DNA of 64,000 nt from JAOPZW01 sp963789015 (GCA_963789015.1 CAWBIU010000001.1:1364001-1428000); one strand, 5' to 3'. Positions 1-8,219 are shown, counted from the stretch's first letter. Notes: a model not told the origin generated them from the letters alone. Numbers and translations are program-made.

Positions 1-1028
1 CGCTGGTCGGCGGTCGCTCGCCGCAGAGTCCGCTCGAGCCGGCCGCCGGCCAGGCCCGGGAGCATCTCGAACACGTCGTTGGCGATGAAGTCGGCGGCGA
101 CCACGCGGCGGCCGAGCAAGTCGCCGAGCACCTGGACCGCCTGTGCGTTCAGGTATGCGAAGCGGAACTCGCCGTCGAGGAAGTAGAAGGCATCGGTGAC
201 GCCCTCGAGGATCGTGTCGATCCGGCGGCGGTATTCGAGCAGCTCCGCTTCGGCGCGGCGATGCGCGCTGACGTCGCGACCGACTGCGGCCATGGCGATC
301 GGCTCGCCGGTGATCGGGTCGTCGAGGCGGAAGGCGTCCAGCGACACCGTGATCCGCTCGCCTGTCTCGAAGTGGCGGAGCTCGAGCTCCCAGGCTCCCC
401 GACCCTGAGCGAGGATCGTCGGCACGACCTCGGTGCGCACGCGGTCGCGGCCCTCCGGCGCGTAGAAGTCCAGCAGGTGGACCTGCAGGACCTGGTCCAT
501 GCCGCGCAGCCCGACGAGGCGCTGGCCGGCCTCGTTGAGGAACAGCGGGCGACCGTCCACATCGACCATGCCGATCATCATGTCGGCGGAGTGCTCGACG
601 ATCGCGGACAGGCGCCGGTGCTCGCCTTCGACGCGGTTACGCTCCGTGATGTCGCGTTGGACGCCGAGATAGCCGACGAGCTCGCCCGAGACATCGCGGA
701 CGGCGGTGGCGGTGGCGGTGACGGCGACGTCGACCGTCGTCCCGTCCTTGCGGCGGGCCGCCAGCTCGAAGCGCACGCTCCCCGTGCGCACGAGGTCGTC
801 GACGACGTGATCGCGCGCTGGTTCGTCCTCGGACACGATGACCTCTCGCGTGGAGCGGCCCAGCATCTCCTCCGCGGAATAGCCGTACAGCTGCTCGGCC
901 GCGGGGTTCCACGCCGTCACGCGGAATTCGGGATCGGTGACGACGACGGCATCGGCCATCGCCGAGAGGAGGCTTGCGAGGTCGGGCGGGGCGTCGATGG
1001 CAGTAGCGGTCGCGCTGCGCGGGGGCAT
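1..1028 (-). CDS. Multi-PAS sensor protein, 3' part beyond the left edge
   Basis: The gene starts at the ATG at 1028 and reads leftward off the window; about 342 residues are visible without a stop. Three consecutive PAS/PAC units can be read, roughly residues 15-135, 140-255 and 260-340. The first has the typical AWNPAAEQLYGYS and RKDGT motifs, and the second ends in a VGRDVSAHRRAEAE linker of the kind that joins PAS domains. PAS units sense redox, light or small ligands in the cytoplasm; the output domain (histidine kinase, GGDEF/EAL or PP2C phosphatase) lies outside the window, so the signalling type cannot be named. No membrane segment is visible in this part. It is divergent from the Crp-like regulator at 1220. 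There is no clear Shine-Dalgarno at the chosen start. Confidence 0.85.
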   Translation of the reverse strand, partial: MPPRSATATAIDAPPDLASLLSAMADAVVVTDPEFRVTAWNPAAEQLYGYSAEEMLGRSTREVIVSEDEPARDHVVDDLVRTGSVRFELAARRKDGTTVDVAVTATATAVRDVSGELVGYLGVQRDITERNRVEGEHRRLSAIVEHSADMMIGMVDVDGRPLFLNEAGQRLVGLRGMDQVLQVHLLDFYAPEGRDRVRTEVVPTILAQGRGAWELELRHFETGERITVSLDAFRLDDPITGEPIAMAAVGRDVSAHRRAEAELLEYRRRIDTILEGVTDAFYFLDGEFRFAYLNAQAVQVLGDLLGRRVVAADFIANDVFEMLPGLAGGRLERTLRRATADQ

Positions 1029-1219
1029 CGCCGCTCACGTGTCTGCCCGCGCCAGGGCTCCCGTGCCGTCGCGGTCCATTCCTCTGCACTGCCCACAACT
1101 GGGCGCGTTGACGCTCGCGATGTCCGAGGCCGTCGTTGGCACCCGAAAGATGACGCAGATGCCCCATGACAAATGGCGCGCCGACTCGGAGTATCAGTGC
1201 CGTCGAGTGGAGACGAACC

Positions 1220-2026
1220 ATGCGTTGCACCGACGTGACCGAGGCGATCCAGCCCGCCGCGTCCGAGGACGTGCCCCGCGCGACGCCGCTGCCCACGCGC
1301 CGCCGGATGCGCGCGATCCGGCTGCTCGACGCCGAGCCGCGGATCGCCGGCGGCCTGCATGGCGGGGCGCTGAGCGCGGCGCGCGACGTCGTCCTGGCTC
1401 CGTACCAGGAGACGGGCCCGGGTCCGTGGACGCCGGACGCCGGCGGCCGCCGCCCGCTGGCGATCCTCGTGCTCGACGGCAAGCTGCTCGCGTCCGTGCC
1501 CGCCAACGGCGTCGACGACGTCACGGTCGTCGGCCCCGGCGACATGCTCGACGTCCGTGCGATGGACCGCGGGATGGAGTGGGAGGCCGTCGAGCGGGCG
1601 CGGCTGGCGATGATCGACGCGCGCTTTCAGGTCGCGGCGCGGCGGTGGCCGCAGCTGATGGGCGGCCTGATCGACGTCATGTTCGCCTCCACGCACGCCC
1701 AGCGCCGCCTGACCGTGGCGATGAAGATGCCTCGCGTCGAGGACCGGATCGTCGTCCTGATGTCGTTGCTCATGACGCGCTGGGGCGTGGTGCGCGCCGA
1801 TGGGGTGGCCATGTCCTTCCCGGTCACGCAGGGGACGCTCGGGCGACTCGTGGGGGTCGGCCGGCCGACGGTCAGCCTGGCGCTCTCCAAGCTCGCCCGC
1901 GAGGGGACGCTGCGGCGCCTGGACCGGCGGCGCTGGTGGATGCCCCCGGCCGCGATCCACGAGCAGGCGCTCCGGGCCGACGCCCCGATGCCGCCCGCCG
2001 GCGTGGCCGGCGGCGGCGCGGCCTGA
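1220..2026 (+). CDS. Crp/Fnr-family transcriptional regulator
   Basis: A 268-residue protein. The N-terminal half is a beta-rich region compatible with a degenerate cyclic-nucleotide-binding-like fold (GPGDMLDVRAMD resembles the usual GD-containing turn), followed by a long dimerisation helix and a C-terminal winged helix-turn-helix near residues 205-230 (LVGVGRPTVSLALSKLAREG), the recognition helix pattern of Crp-type regulators. The ATG at 1220 is chosen over the in-frame ATG at 1166 because GGAG lies about eight bases upstream of it and the earlier segment is not family-like. The ligand cannot be read from the sequence, as the cAMP-binding arginine/serine signature is not evident. It is divergent from the PAS sensor and upstream of a broken membrane-protein gene and a SigB-type sigma factor. 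Confidence 0.8.
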   Translation: MRCTDVTEAIQPAASEDVPRATPLPTRRRMRAIRLLDAEPRIAGGLHGGALSAARDVVLAPYQETGPGPWTPDAGGRRPLAILVLDGKLLASVPANGVDDVTVVGPGDMLDVRAMDRGMEWEAVERARLAMIDARFQVAARRWPQLMGGLIDVMFASTHAQRRLTVAMKMPRVEDRIVVLMSLLMTRWGVVRADGVAMSFPVTQGTLGRLVGVGRPTVSLALSKLAREGTLRRLDRRRWWMPPAAIHEQALRADAPMPPAGVAGGGAA

Positions 2027-2058
2027 TCCCGACCGCTTCCAACCCCCCGCAGGCTCCG

Positions 2059-2600
2059 ATGACATCTCCACACCAGGGAACCGACGGCAGCGGCGCGCGC
2101 GCCGGGATCCTGCGGCGATGGCCGCCCGCGCTGTGGCTGCTCGTCTACGTGGGCAGCGTGTTCATCCTGAACGGCGCCCACGGCCAGTGGGACGCGCTCG
2201 AGCTGACGCTCGGGATCGGCCTTTCCACCATCGCGTGCATGCTGGCCCTGTACGTCGCGCTCGGCCTGTGGCCGGGACGGGAGCGCCCGCGCTCGGCCGG
2301 CCCGGTCATCGGCGGCGTCGCGGCCTTCTACGCGTCGGTGCCCTGGCGGCAGCGGTCTTCAGCGGACTCACGGAGCCCGATCGCGACGCTGCTGGCCGGG
2401 GTCATCCCGACGACCGCCGCGGCCCTATGGGTGGCCACGTGCGCGCCAAGACGGTGCGCGAGCCGGTCGACGAGGCCGAGCCCGCCGCCCTCGACGACGA
2501 GAGCCCGTTCACGGGCGTCGGCGAAGACAAGGTTCGACCGCTCGGCGACACGCCCGAGGCGCACGACGAGGTCACGCCCACGACCTGCCGCGCGACCACC
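2059..2600 (+). pseudogene. Small membrane protein gene broken by several frame changes
   Basis: From the ATG at 2059 the first frame encodes a plausible membrane protein with two hydrophobic segments (WLLVYVGSVFIL and LGIGLSTIACMLALYVALGLW). Near 2325 coding character passes to the +2 frame (VGALAAAVFSGLTE), near 2370 back to the first frame (PIATLLAGVIPTTAAALW, another hydrophobic segment), and near 2440 again to the +2 frame, which gives an acidic hydrophilic tail (DEAEPAALDDESPFTGVGED). Reading across these shifts gives a coherent four-helix protein with a cytoplasmic tail, so one gene with indels is more likely than several overlapping genes. Whether the indels are sequencing errors or real decay cannot be told. 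The tail frame has no stop before the sigma factor gene at 2769. Family not recognised. Confidence 0.45.
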
Positions 2601-2768
2601 CGGGCCCGCAGGCCGCCGAGCGCCGGGCAGAGCGCGGGCGACGGGACGACTCCCGGTCAGCGCGACGGCGGCGCCTCCGATCCCGACGGCGACCTTGTCG
2701 GCCGGGAGGAGCGCGACGGCGCTCGGGTCCGCCGCTCAGCGACCGGAGGAGGTGGCGGCATCGCCACG

Positions 2769-3572
2769 ATGACCCAGCACCCCTGGACCGGCGAGGACGA
2801 GGCGGTTGCGTGCCTGCACGTCGACCGCGAGCTCTTCCTGCGCTTTCACGACGCGCGCGACCCCGTCCACCGGGACGCGATCGTCGAGCGCTTCCTGCCC
2901 CTCGCGCGGCAGCTGGCCGCCCGCTACCAGCGTCCCGAGGAGCCCTTCGACGACGTCTTCCAGGCTGCGTGCTTCGGGCTCCTCAAGGCCGTCGAGCGCT
3001 TCGACCTCGAGCGCGGCGTCGCCTTCTCGAGCTACGCCGTCCCCACCATCACCGGCGAGATCAAGCGCCACTTCCGCGACCGCACCTGGTCCGTCCGCGT
3101 CCCCCGCAACCTCCAGGAGCTGGCTCTGCGCGTCGAGCGCGTCGTCGGCGACCTCACGCGCGAGCGGGGGCGCCAGCCCTCCGTGGACGAGGTCGCCGAG
3201 GCGGTCGGCGTGAGCGAGGAGGATGTGCTCGAGGCGATGCAGGCGGCCGGCGCGTACCGGTCCGCCTCGCTCGACGCGCCGCGCCCGTCATCCGACGAGG
3301 AGGCGGGCGAGACGCTCGGTGACGCCATGGGCACGACCGACGACGGCTTCGAGCACGCCGAGCAGCGCGCCACCCTGCAATGGATGATCAACCGCCTGAC
3401 GCCGCGCGAGCGCGAGATCATCCGGCTGCGCTTCGACAAGGACCTCACCCAGGCTGAGATCGCCGAGCGCGTCGGCTTGAGCCAGATGACGGTCTCGCGC
3501 TGCCTGCGCCACTCCATCGAGCGCCTGCGCACGATCGCGCTGCAGCACATCAGCGGCGCTCAGCTCCTCTGA
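2769..3572 (+). CDS. SigB/SigF-family RNA polymerase sigma factor
   Basis: A 267-residue alternative sigma factor of the group 3 (SigB/SigF/SigG) type. Region 2 occupies about residues 40-105, with DVFQAACFGLLKAVERFD for core binding and FSSYAVPTITGEIKRHFRD for -10 recognition and melting. Region 3 follows (VPRNLQELALRVERV), and region 4 is at about 205-262, with LTPREREIIRLRFDKDLTQ and a helix-turn-helix ending in GLSQMTVSRCLRHS. The ATG at 2769 is the first start that gives a family-like N-terminus; a GGAGGAGG stretch lies upstream but rather far (about 16 bases). In actinobacteria such factors drive general stress or development genes and are usually controlled by anti-sigma kinases. None is encoded next to it here. 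Confidence 0.92.
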   Translation: MTQHPWTGEDEAVACLHVDRELFLRFHDARDPVHRDAIVERFLPLARQLAARYQRPEEPFDDVFQAACFGLLKAVERFDLERGVAFSSYAVPTITGEIKRHFRDRTWSVRVPRNLQELALRVERVVGDLTRERGRQPSVDEVAEAVGVSEEDVLEAMQAAGAYRSASLDAPRPSSDEEAGETLGDAMGTTDDGFEHAEQRATLQWMINRLTPREREIIRLRFDKDLTQAEIAERVGLSQMTVSRCLRHSIERLRTIALQHISGAQLL

Positions 3573-3878
3573 TCCGGCGGGCGTGGGACAGGTCGAAGGC
3601 GGACCGCGTGGTGGCGGTTGGTGAGCAGTATCTCGGCGATCCCGCGGTCGTCGGAGGGCATCGATGTCCTCGGGGGGGCGATCGGATCGCCGCATACCCT
3701 CGGTGACGAGAAAGCCGAGCCTGAGTCGATGCCCGCGCTTAGGTGGCGCGCCGCCCAGCGCACAACACCCGGCAGCCCCTCGTGGATGGGGTCGGCCATC
3801 GGGGCACGATCCCGATCGCCGTTGCGATGTTGCCCCGCGCCCGTACCGGCCTATCGAGCCCGTGATGGACCTCGAACC
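3573..3878. other. Intergenic gap with no supported gene
   Basis: These roughly 300 bases between the sigma factor and the DUF2188-type gene contain open frames on both strands, but none has consistent third-position GC, a ribosome binding site or a recognisable product. Base composition is somewhat less GC-rich than the flanking genes. No strong hairpin with a T-run was found. Confidence 0.5.
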
Positions 3879-4136
3879 ATGACCGGTCACCGCCTGGAGA
3901 TCCTCCCCCTGTCGCGCCATCAGTGGATCGTGCGCTACGAGGGTGACGACCCGCCGCTGTCCGAGCATCCGACGCTCGCCGACGCGCGGGCCGAGGCCCG
4001 CAATTGGGCGCGGCAGTTCGGCGAACCCGTAATCCTCGTCCACGAGCTCGACGGCGAGTGCCACGTCGAGGGAATCGAACCCGAGTTCCGCGCGCCGTCG
4101 CCGGCGGACGTCAAGGGCCCGGTCGTCGAGCCGTGA
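3879..4136 (+). CDS. DUF2188-like small protein
   Basis: An 85-residue protein with the layout of DUF2188-type proteins: an N-terminal strand pair ending in W-x-VRYEG, a helix rich in Ala/Glu (TLADARAEARNWARQFG), then a strand with VILVHELDGE. The role of the family is unknown. The ATG at 3879 is used because the in-frame sequence before it (from 3618) does not look coding. The stop overlaps the GTG start of the following reductase by four bases, so the two are probably co-translated. Confidence 0.6.
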   Translation: MTGHRLEILPLSRHQWIVRYEGDDPPLSEHPTLADARAEARNWARQFGEPVILVHELDGECHVEGIEPEFRAPSPADVKGPVVEP

Positions 4137-4759
4137 ACGTCAGCGTCATCGGGACGGGCAACATGGCCCGGGCGATCGCCGCCCGCGCCTTCGCCGGCGG
4201 CCACCACGTGACCTTCGTCGGGCGGCACATCAGCCAGGCCGAGGACTTGGCCGACGAGCTCGCCGCCGACGGCCCGGCGCGCGCCGCCGAGGCGGTCGAC
4301 GGCGACCTCGTCTTCGTCGCGACGCCCTACACCGAGGCGCCCCACGCCGTGCGCCAGCAGGCTGGCGCGCTGCCGGGCACCGTCGTCGTCGATGTCACCA
4401 ACCCGGTCGACGTCAGCGTCTTCGAGCCGATCGACGTCTCGCCGTTCCGCTCCGGCGCCGAGGTCATCGCCGACGCGGCGCCGGACGGCGTCCCGGTCGT
4501 CAAGGCCTTCAACACCACGTTCGCGGGCACATTGCTGGCCGGCGGCGTCGACGGGCGGCCGCTGGACGTGCTCATGGCGGGCGACGACGACGAGGCCAAG
4601 GGGCTGGTCGCCCAGCTGGCGCGCGACGGCGGCCTGCGCCCGGTCGACGCCGGGCCGCTGACGCGCGCGCGCGAGCTCGAGGCGCTCGGGCTACTGCACA
4701 TGTCGGTGCAGCCCGCGCTGGGGACGAGGTTCTCCTCGGCCGTCGGCTTCCTGCCCTGA
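4133..4759 (+). CDS. NADP/F420-dependent oxidoreductase-type NAD-binding protein
   Basis: A 208-residue Rossmann protein. The N-terminus VIGTGNMARAIAARAFAGG is the GxGxxA/G dinucleotide loop, and FVGRH at the end of the second strand fits NADP preference. DVTNPVD and VKAFNTTFAG are the motifs typical of the NADPH-dependent F420 reductase (Fno-like) superfamily, and the length fits. Members move hydride between NADP and F420 or act on related small substrates, so the exact substrate is inferred. The GTG start at 4133 overlaps the previous stop as GTGA. It is convergent with the small gene ending at 4766, with almost no spacer. Confidence 0.8.
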   Translation: MNVSVIGTGNMARAIAARAFAGGHHVTFVGRHISQAEDLADELAADGPARAAEAVDGDLVFVATPYTEAPHAVRQQAGALPGTVVVDVTNPVDVSVFEPIDVSPFRSGAEVIADAAPDGVPVVKAFNTTFAGTLLAGGVDGRPLDVLMAGDDDEAKGLVAQLARDGGLRPVDAGPLTRARELEALGLLHMSVQPALGTRFSSAVGFLP

Positions 4760-4765
4760 CCCGCG

Positions 4766-5059
4766 TCAGCCGGCGCTTTCGCCGTTCCGGCGGACCAGCT
4801 TGGCGAACGTGCTGTCCTCGCCGTCGGCCTTCTGCTCCTGATAGAGAAGCGCGAGCCCCTGATCGTCGAAGATGCGGAACCACTCGTCCCACGAGATCGG
4901 CTCCAGCTCCTGCTCGCCGGCGCCGCCGGGGAAGTCGATGCGCAGCACGCCGCCGCTGCCGTCGGCCGTGTCGCGCACGCGCGCCGGCCGGCCGCCGTGC
5001 TCCTCGACCCAGCGGCGGATCTGGTCGTGATCGGTGGTGGTCCTCGTCTGCGAAGCCAT
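4766..5059 (-). CDS. Conserved hypothetical protein, 97 residues
   Basis: A small acidic protein with a hydrophilic N-terminus (TTTDHDQIRRWVEEHGG), a central strand pair (VLRIDFPGG) and a conserved-looking tail (ISWDEWFRIFDDQGLALLYQE). Similar short proteins are common in high-GC bacteria and lack an established role. The ATG at 5059 is preferred over an upstream TTG; a TATGGC box lies eight bases before it and no Shine-Dalgarno is visible, so it may be leaderless. It is convergent with the reductase at 4133-4759 and divergent from the gene at 5143. Confidence 0.65.
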   Translation of the reverse strand: MASQTRTTTDHDQIRRWVEEHGGRPARVRDTADGSGGVLRIDFPGGAGEQELEPISWDEWFRIFDDQGLALLYQEQKADGEDSTFAKLVRRNGESAG

Positions 5060-5142
5060 GGGCTGCCGCCATAGGTCGCCGGCGGCGCGTGTCAACCGCC
5101 GGCCGCCTTGACATGGCGCCGCGGCGCCCTATCGGCAGCGCG

Positions 5143-5799
5143 ATGACGACTGCGCTCGAGCGCGGCCGGATCGCGTTCGCCTACCGGCCGCGCGTGGGCG
5201 TCACCGATGTGCGCTCGCTCGACGACGTCGCGCGGTCGCTGGTCCTGCTCATGCCCGTGGGATCCGGCTGCGACCGGGTCATCATCGTCGGGCGCAAGCG
5301 CCTCCCGGACCCGGCGCGGCGCGAGCGCGCCTGGGCGCTCGTGGCCGAGGTGACCCCGCGCCCCGGCGAGCTCCTCGAGGACCTCGGGCCGGAGGAGTAC
5401 GAGACGAGGACGCGCGGCCGGCGCGTGCGGCCGAGCGCGCGTGACGCCGGCCGGGGAGCCTACGTGGTCGCCGACCACGACGGCCATGCCCACCTCGCCT
5501 ACTGGCTCGACGAGCCGCCCGGCGACTTCGAGCGGCGCGAGCTCGGACTGCGCCCCGAGGCGAGCTTCATCGTCGCCGTGCGCAACCCCGAGGCGCCCGC
5601 CCCGCCCGACGCGGGCCTGCCGCGCGGTCGCCGCTCGCAACTTCCGCAGGAGGTCCGCGAGCGCTTCCGCGGCCGCCGCTGGCTGGCCCTGGACGACCCC
5701 ACGCTGCTCGACCACGAGGGAATCGAGCTTGTGCTCATCGCGGCGGGCGAGGACGTCGAGGCCGAGCTGGGAATCGGCCTCGACGTCGCGCTCCCCTAG
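5143..5799 (+). CDS. Hypothetical protein, 218 residues
   Basis: The frame has strong third-position GC throughout and an even mix of residues, so it is very likely coding, but I do not recognise the family. The N-terminus reads IAFAYRPRVGV followed by a predicted strand-helix pattern (VARSLVLLMP, RVIIVGRKRLP); the middle contains YVVADHDGHAHLAYWL and the C-terminus ELVLIAAGEDVEAE. There is no signal peptide or membrane segment. The ATG at 5143 is chosen because it begins the coding-like region. The stop codon is directly followed by the stop of the convergent DJ-1 gene, leaving no room for a terminator. Confidence 0.65.
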   Translation: MTTALERGRIAFAYRPRVGVTDVRSLDDVARSLVLLMPVGSGCDRVIIVGRKRLPDPARRERAWALVAEVTPRPGELLEDLGPEEYETRTRGRRVRPSARDAGRGAYVVADHDGHAHLAYWLDEPPGDFERRELGLRPEASFIVAVRNPEAPAPPDAGLPRGRRSQLPQEVRERFRGRRWLALDDPTLLDHEGIELVLIAAGEDVEAELGIGLDVALP

Positions 5800-6360
5800 T
5801 CAGTGCGCGGCGGCGCGCGCGTGCGCGAACTGCTCGACGATGGCCGGGCAGAAGGCGGGAAGGTCGTGCGGCGAGCGGCTCGTCGTGAGGTTTCCGTCCA
5901 CGACGACCTCCTCGTCGACGACCTCCGCGCCGGCGTTGCGCAGGTCGGTCCTCACGCTCGGCCACGAGGTCAGCCGGCGTCCGCGGATCACATCCGCCTC
6001 GGCAAGCGTCCACGGGCCGTGGCAGATCGCCGCGACCGGCCTGCCGGTGCCGACGAAGTCCCGCACGAACGACACGGCGGTGCCGTCCATCCGCAGCTTG
6101 TCGGGGTTCACCGTGCCGCCCGGCAGCAGGAGCGCGTCGAAGTCGTCGACGGACGCGTCTCCCACGAGCCCGTCGACGGGGATGGTCCCGGCCGGCATGA
6201 TGTCCATCTGCCGGGCCTGGATCTCGCCTTCGTGGGTCGACAGCACGGTGGTCTGCGCCCCGGCGCCGAGCAGCGCGCCGCGCGGCTCCTCGAGCTCGAT
6301 GCGCTCGACGCCGTCGGTGGCGAGGATGGCGATCCTGAGGTCCTGCAGTTCATGTCCCAT
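5800..6360 (-). CDS. DJ-1/PfpI family protein (YhbO/protease I type)
   Basis: A 186-residue cytoplasmic protein of the class I glutamine-amidotransferase-like superfamily. The nucleophile elbow AICHGPW places the reactive cysteine at residue 113. DALLLPGG precedes it by about 30 residues, as in PfpI/YhbO proteins, and an acidic partner residue (E22 or E24 region, IELEEP) is present. Family members act as stress-protective glyoxalase III/deglycase-like enzymes or peptidases; which activity applies here is not shown by sequence. Length is typical. The ATG at 6360 follows a short non-coding stretch with no clear ribosome binding site. It is divergent from the YceI gene at 6483. Confidence 0.88.
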   Translation of the reverse strand: MGHELQDLRIAILATDGVERIELEEPRGALLGAGAQTTVLSTHEGEIQARQMDIMPAGTIPVDGLVGDASVDDFDALLLPGGTVNPDKLRMDGTAVSFVRDFVGTGRPVAAICHGPWTLAEADVIRGRRLTSWPSVRTDLRNAGAEVVDEEVVVDGNLTTSRSPHDLPAFCPAIVEQFAHARAAAH

Positions 6361-6482
6361 GGTGAGCGCCCGTAGGTCGGGCGAAGGGCGTGGCAAGGCG
6401 GGCGCTCGAGCTTGGCGCGCGCGCGCCGCGGCCTAGTCGCAGAGGGCGCTGTGACCACCGATCAGGAGACGAGGAGCGCTCG

Positions 6483-7055
6483 ATGCCCGAACTGATGACC
6501 GACGAGGGCCGCATGGTTCGCGTGCCCGCAGGCGTGTGGAAGGTCGATCCCGCCCACTCGAGCGTCGCCTTCGAGATCAAGCACATGGCGATCGCGACGG
6601 TGCGCGGCCAGTTCCGCGAGTTCGAGGGCACGCTCGAGGCCGCCGAGGACGACCCCGCGAACTCGCGCGCCTGGGGCTCGGCGAAGGTGGCGAGCATCGA
6701 CACGGGCAACCCGGACCGCGACGAGCACCTGCGCTCGCCGGAGTTCTTCGACGCCGAGCGCCATCCCGAGATCACCTTCCGGTCCACGCGCGTCGCGCAC
6801 GTCGAGCAGGGGACGTACCGCGTCGCCGGCGACCTGACGATCAAGGACGTCACGCGCGAGGTCGAGATGTCGGTGACCGTCGAGGGCGCCGGCCAGGACC
6901 CGTGGGGCAACCAGCGCGTCGGCATCGCCGCGCGCGGCGAGATCGACCGCACCGACTTCGGTCTGACCTGGCAGCACCGGCTGACCGGCGGCGGCCTGCT
7001 CGTGGGCGAGAACGTCAAGATCCTGCTCGACATCTCGGCGGTCAGGGCGGGATGA
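6483..7055 (+). CDS. YceI-family lipid/isoprenoid-binding-type protein
   Basis: A 190-residue YceI-domain protein. The start of the domain (VWKVDPAHSSVAFEIKH), the middle (IDTGNPDRDEHLRSPEFFDAE) and the end (DFGLTWQHRLTGGGLLVGENVKILLDI) all match the family lipocalin-like barrel that binds long isoprenoid or amide lipids. Many YceI proteins are exported, but this one has no signal peptide, so a cytoplasmic form is likely. A GAGGAG motif lies just before the ATG at 6483. The next small gene starts one base after its stop, so the two probably share a transcript. Confidence 0.92.
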   Translation: MPELMTDEGRMVRVPAGVWKVDPAHSSVAFEIKHMAIATVRGQFREFEGTLEAAEDDPANSRAWGSAKVASIDTGNPDRDEHLRSPEFFDAERHPEITFRSTRVAHVEQGTYRVAGDLTIKDVTREVEMSVTVEGAGQDPWGNQRVGIAARGEIDRTDFGLTWQHRLTGGGLLVGENVKILLDISAVRAG

Positions 7056-7056
7056 C

Positions 7057-7239
7057 ATGCCGCCCCCGCCCCGCGCCTCCCGGGAGCACTTCGGCGAGGC
7101 GTCGCTCGGCGCCGCCCAAGCGCGCAACCCGCCCGACGACCCCGAGATGATCAACCCCACCGCCGACCCGCTCGACACCGACGTCGAGGACGCGGATCTC
7201 TTCCTCGGCCTCGACGACGACGAGACGGAGCCGCCGTGA
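7057..7239 (+). CDS. Small acidic hypothetical protein, 60 residues
   Basis: A short reading frame that begins one base after the YceI stop and overlaps the next GTG as GTGA, a spacing typical of translationally coupled genes. The product is Pro-rich at the N-terminus and strongly acidic at the end (DTDVEDADLFLGLDDDE). No domain is recognised. Position and codon bias are the only support. Confidence 0.4.
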   Translation: MPPPPRASREHFGEASLGAAQARNPPDDPEMINPTADPLDTDVEDADLFLGLDDDETEPP

Positions 7240-7547
7240 ACCCGCCCGAGGGCGCCGCGCTCGTCGCGCTCGCGCTGCCGTTCCTGATCAGCGCCGGCGC
7301 GGCCAGCGGCACGGCGGGTCATCAGCGAGTCGAGCCGCTGCTCCAGTCCCGGGTCCGGACCGACCTGGCTCTCCACGAACTCGAGGAGGTCGGGGAGTCC
7401 GAAGCGACGGAACCAACCTCAAGCGACACGCTCAGGCGGGCCCTGCCAGTTCAAGCTTCTCCAGCGGTGTCTCGCGCGCTTGGGCCCTCTTTCCCCGCAT
7501 CCACCGAGAGGCGATGAATTCGCGCGAGGGGGTAGGTCTCTACCGAC
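7240..7547. other. Gap with two facing gene remnants
   Basis: On the plus strand a GTG at 7236 (overlapping the previous stop) opens a frame encoding a hydrophobic N-terminal segment (ALVALALPFLISAGAASG) that loses coding character near 7320. On the minus strand, 7420 to about 7320 encodes a coding-like fragment without a start (RRFGLPDLLEFVESQVG). The two meet near 7316-7320. This looks like a junction between two truncated genes rather than one intact gene. Neither fragment is long enough to identify. Confidence 0.35.
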
Positions 7548-8105
7548 ATGAGCGATAGAAAAGTGGTTCTCAAAATGGTCATGTCCCTCGACGGTTTTGC
7601 CACCAGCCCCGACGGGACCCATGAATGGATGTTCGAGTGGTTCGGCGACGACTCGGGTGAGTGGAACCGCCGCGCGCTCGAGGAGGCCGGCGTCCACGCG
7701 ATGGGCCGCCGCAGCTACGAGATCATGGGCCCGCACTGGGCCGCGTCCGAGGGGCCGATCGCAACTGCGATGAACGAGAAGCCGAAGGCTGTTTTCTCCC
7801 ACACCCTGGAGAAGGCGGAATGGGGACCGGCCGAGATCTTCGGTGGGGACCTGGGCGCGGAGATCGCGGACCTGAAGGCTCGGGACGACGAAGGGACGGT
7901 CCTGGTCCACGGCGGCCCCGACTTCGCCAAGTCGCTGACCCGCCTGGGCCTCGTCGACGAATACCAGCTGACGACGGTCCCGATTGCGATCGGCGCGGGG
8001 CACAGCCCATTCGCCGAGCTGGGAGAGCACCTGAAGCTGGACGTCGTCGAAGAGGAACGCTTCCAAAGCGGAGCCCTCGCGCAGATCCTGGTGCCGAAGC
8101 GATGA
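7548..8105 (+). CDS. RibD C-terminal/dihydrofolate-reductase-like protein
   Basis: A 185-residue protein of the RibD-C/DHFR-like superfamily, with the characteristic opening VMSLDGFATSPDG, the central MGRRSYEIMGP motif and a C-terminal VHGGPDFAKSL with the LVDEYQLTTVPIAIG strand that forms the nucleotide pocket. Members are NADPH-dependent reductases, often of unknown substrate. Its early codons include AAA, GTT, TTT and GAA, so third-position GC is visibly lower than in neighbouring genes, which fits acquisition. It is followed by a tRNA 3' fragment and a terminator. A second, diverged member is encoded at 28010. Confidence 0.85.
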   Translation: MSDRKVVLKMVMSLDGFATSPDGTHEWMFEWFGDDSGEWNRRALEEAGVHAMGRRSYEIMGPHWAASEGPIATAMNEKPKAVFSHTLEKAEWGPAEIFGGDLGAEIADLKARDDEGTVLVHGGPDFAKSLTRLGLVDEYQLTTVPIAIGAGHSPFAELGEHLKLDVVEEERFQSGALAQILVPKR

Positions 8106-8142
8106 GCGACCGCCCAAACTGAACCGAGCCGCCACGGCTCCC

Positions 8143-8189
8143 AGCGGCTGATGATCCGAAGGTCGCGGGTTCGAATCCTGTCGGGCGCG
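8143..8189 (+). pseudogene. tRNA 3'-half fragment (candidate attachment-site remnant)
   Basis: The sequence contains a complete T-arm (stem GCGGG at 8165-8169, loop TTCGAAT, stem CCTGT at 8177-8181, one G-U pair) followed by a 7-base acceptor strand CGGGCGC and a discriminator base. Upstream is an anticodon-arm-like stretch (GATGATCCGAAGG). No matching 5' acceptor strand or D-arm is present, so this is only the 3' half. 3' tRNA halves are typical of integrase attachment-site duplication. No integrase is visible here. Confidence 0.55.
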
Positions 8190-8195
8190 TCGAGG

Positions 8196-8219
8196 AAGCC
8201 CCGCAGAGCGGGGCTTTTT
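8196..8219 (+). terminator. Rho-independent terminator
   Basis: A perfect 9-base stem AAGCCCCGC / GCGGGGCTT with a three-base AGA loop, ending in a run of five T (8215-8219). It lies directly after the tRNA 3' fragment, as terminators of tRNA genes do, and ends transcription from the RibD-C-like gene. Confidence 0.85.

Noticed and set aside
3560..3799. 79-codon minus-strand frame at the end of the sigma factor gene
   Set aside because: Mixed codon bias, no ribosome binding site and overlap with the sigma factor 3' end; no family recognised.
8107..8189. Complete tRNA of about 82 bases
   Set aside because: The stretch before the T-arm has no D-arm, the anticodon stem does not pair, and no matching 5' acceptor strand is present, so only a 3' fragment is supported.
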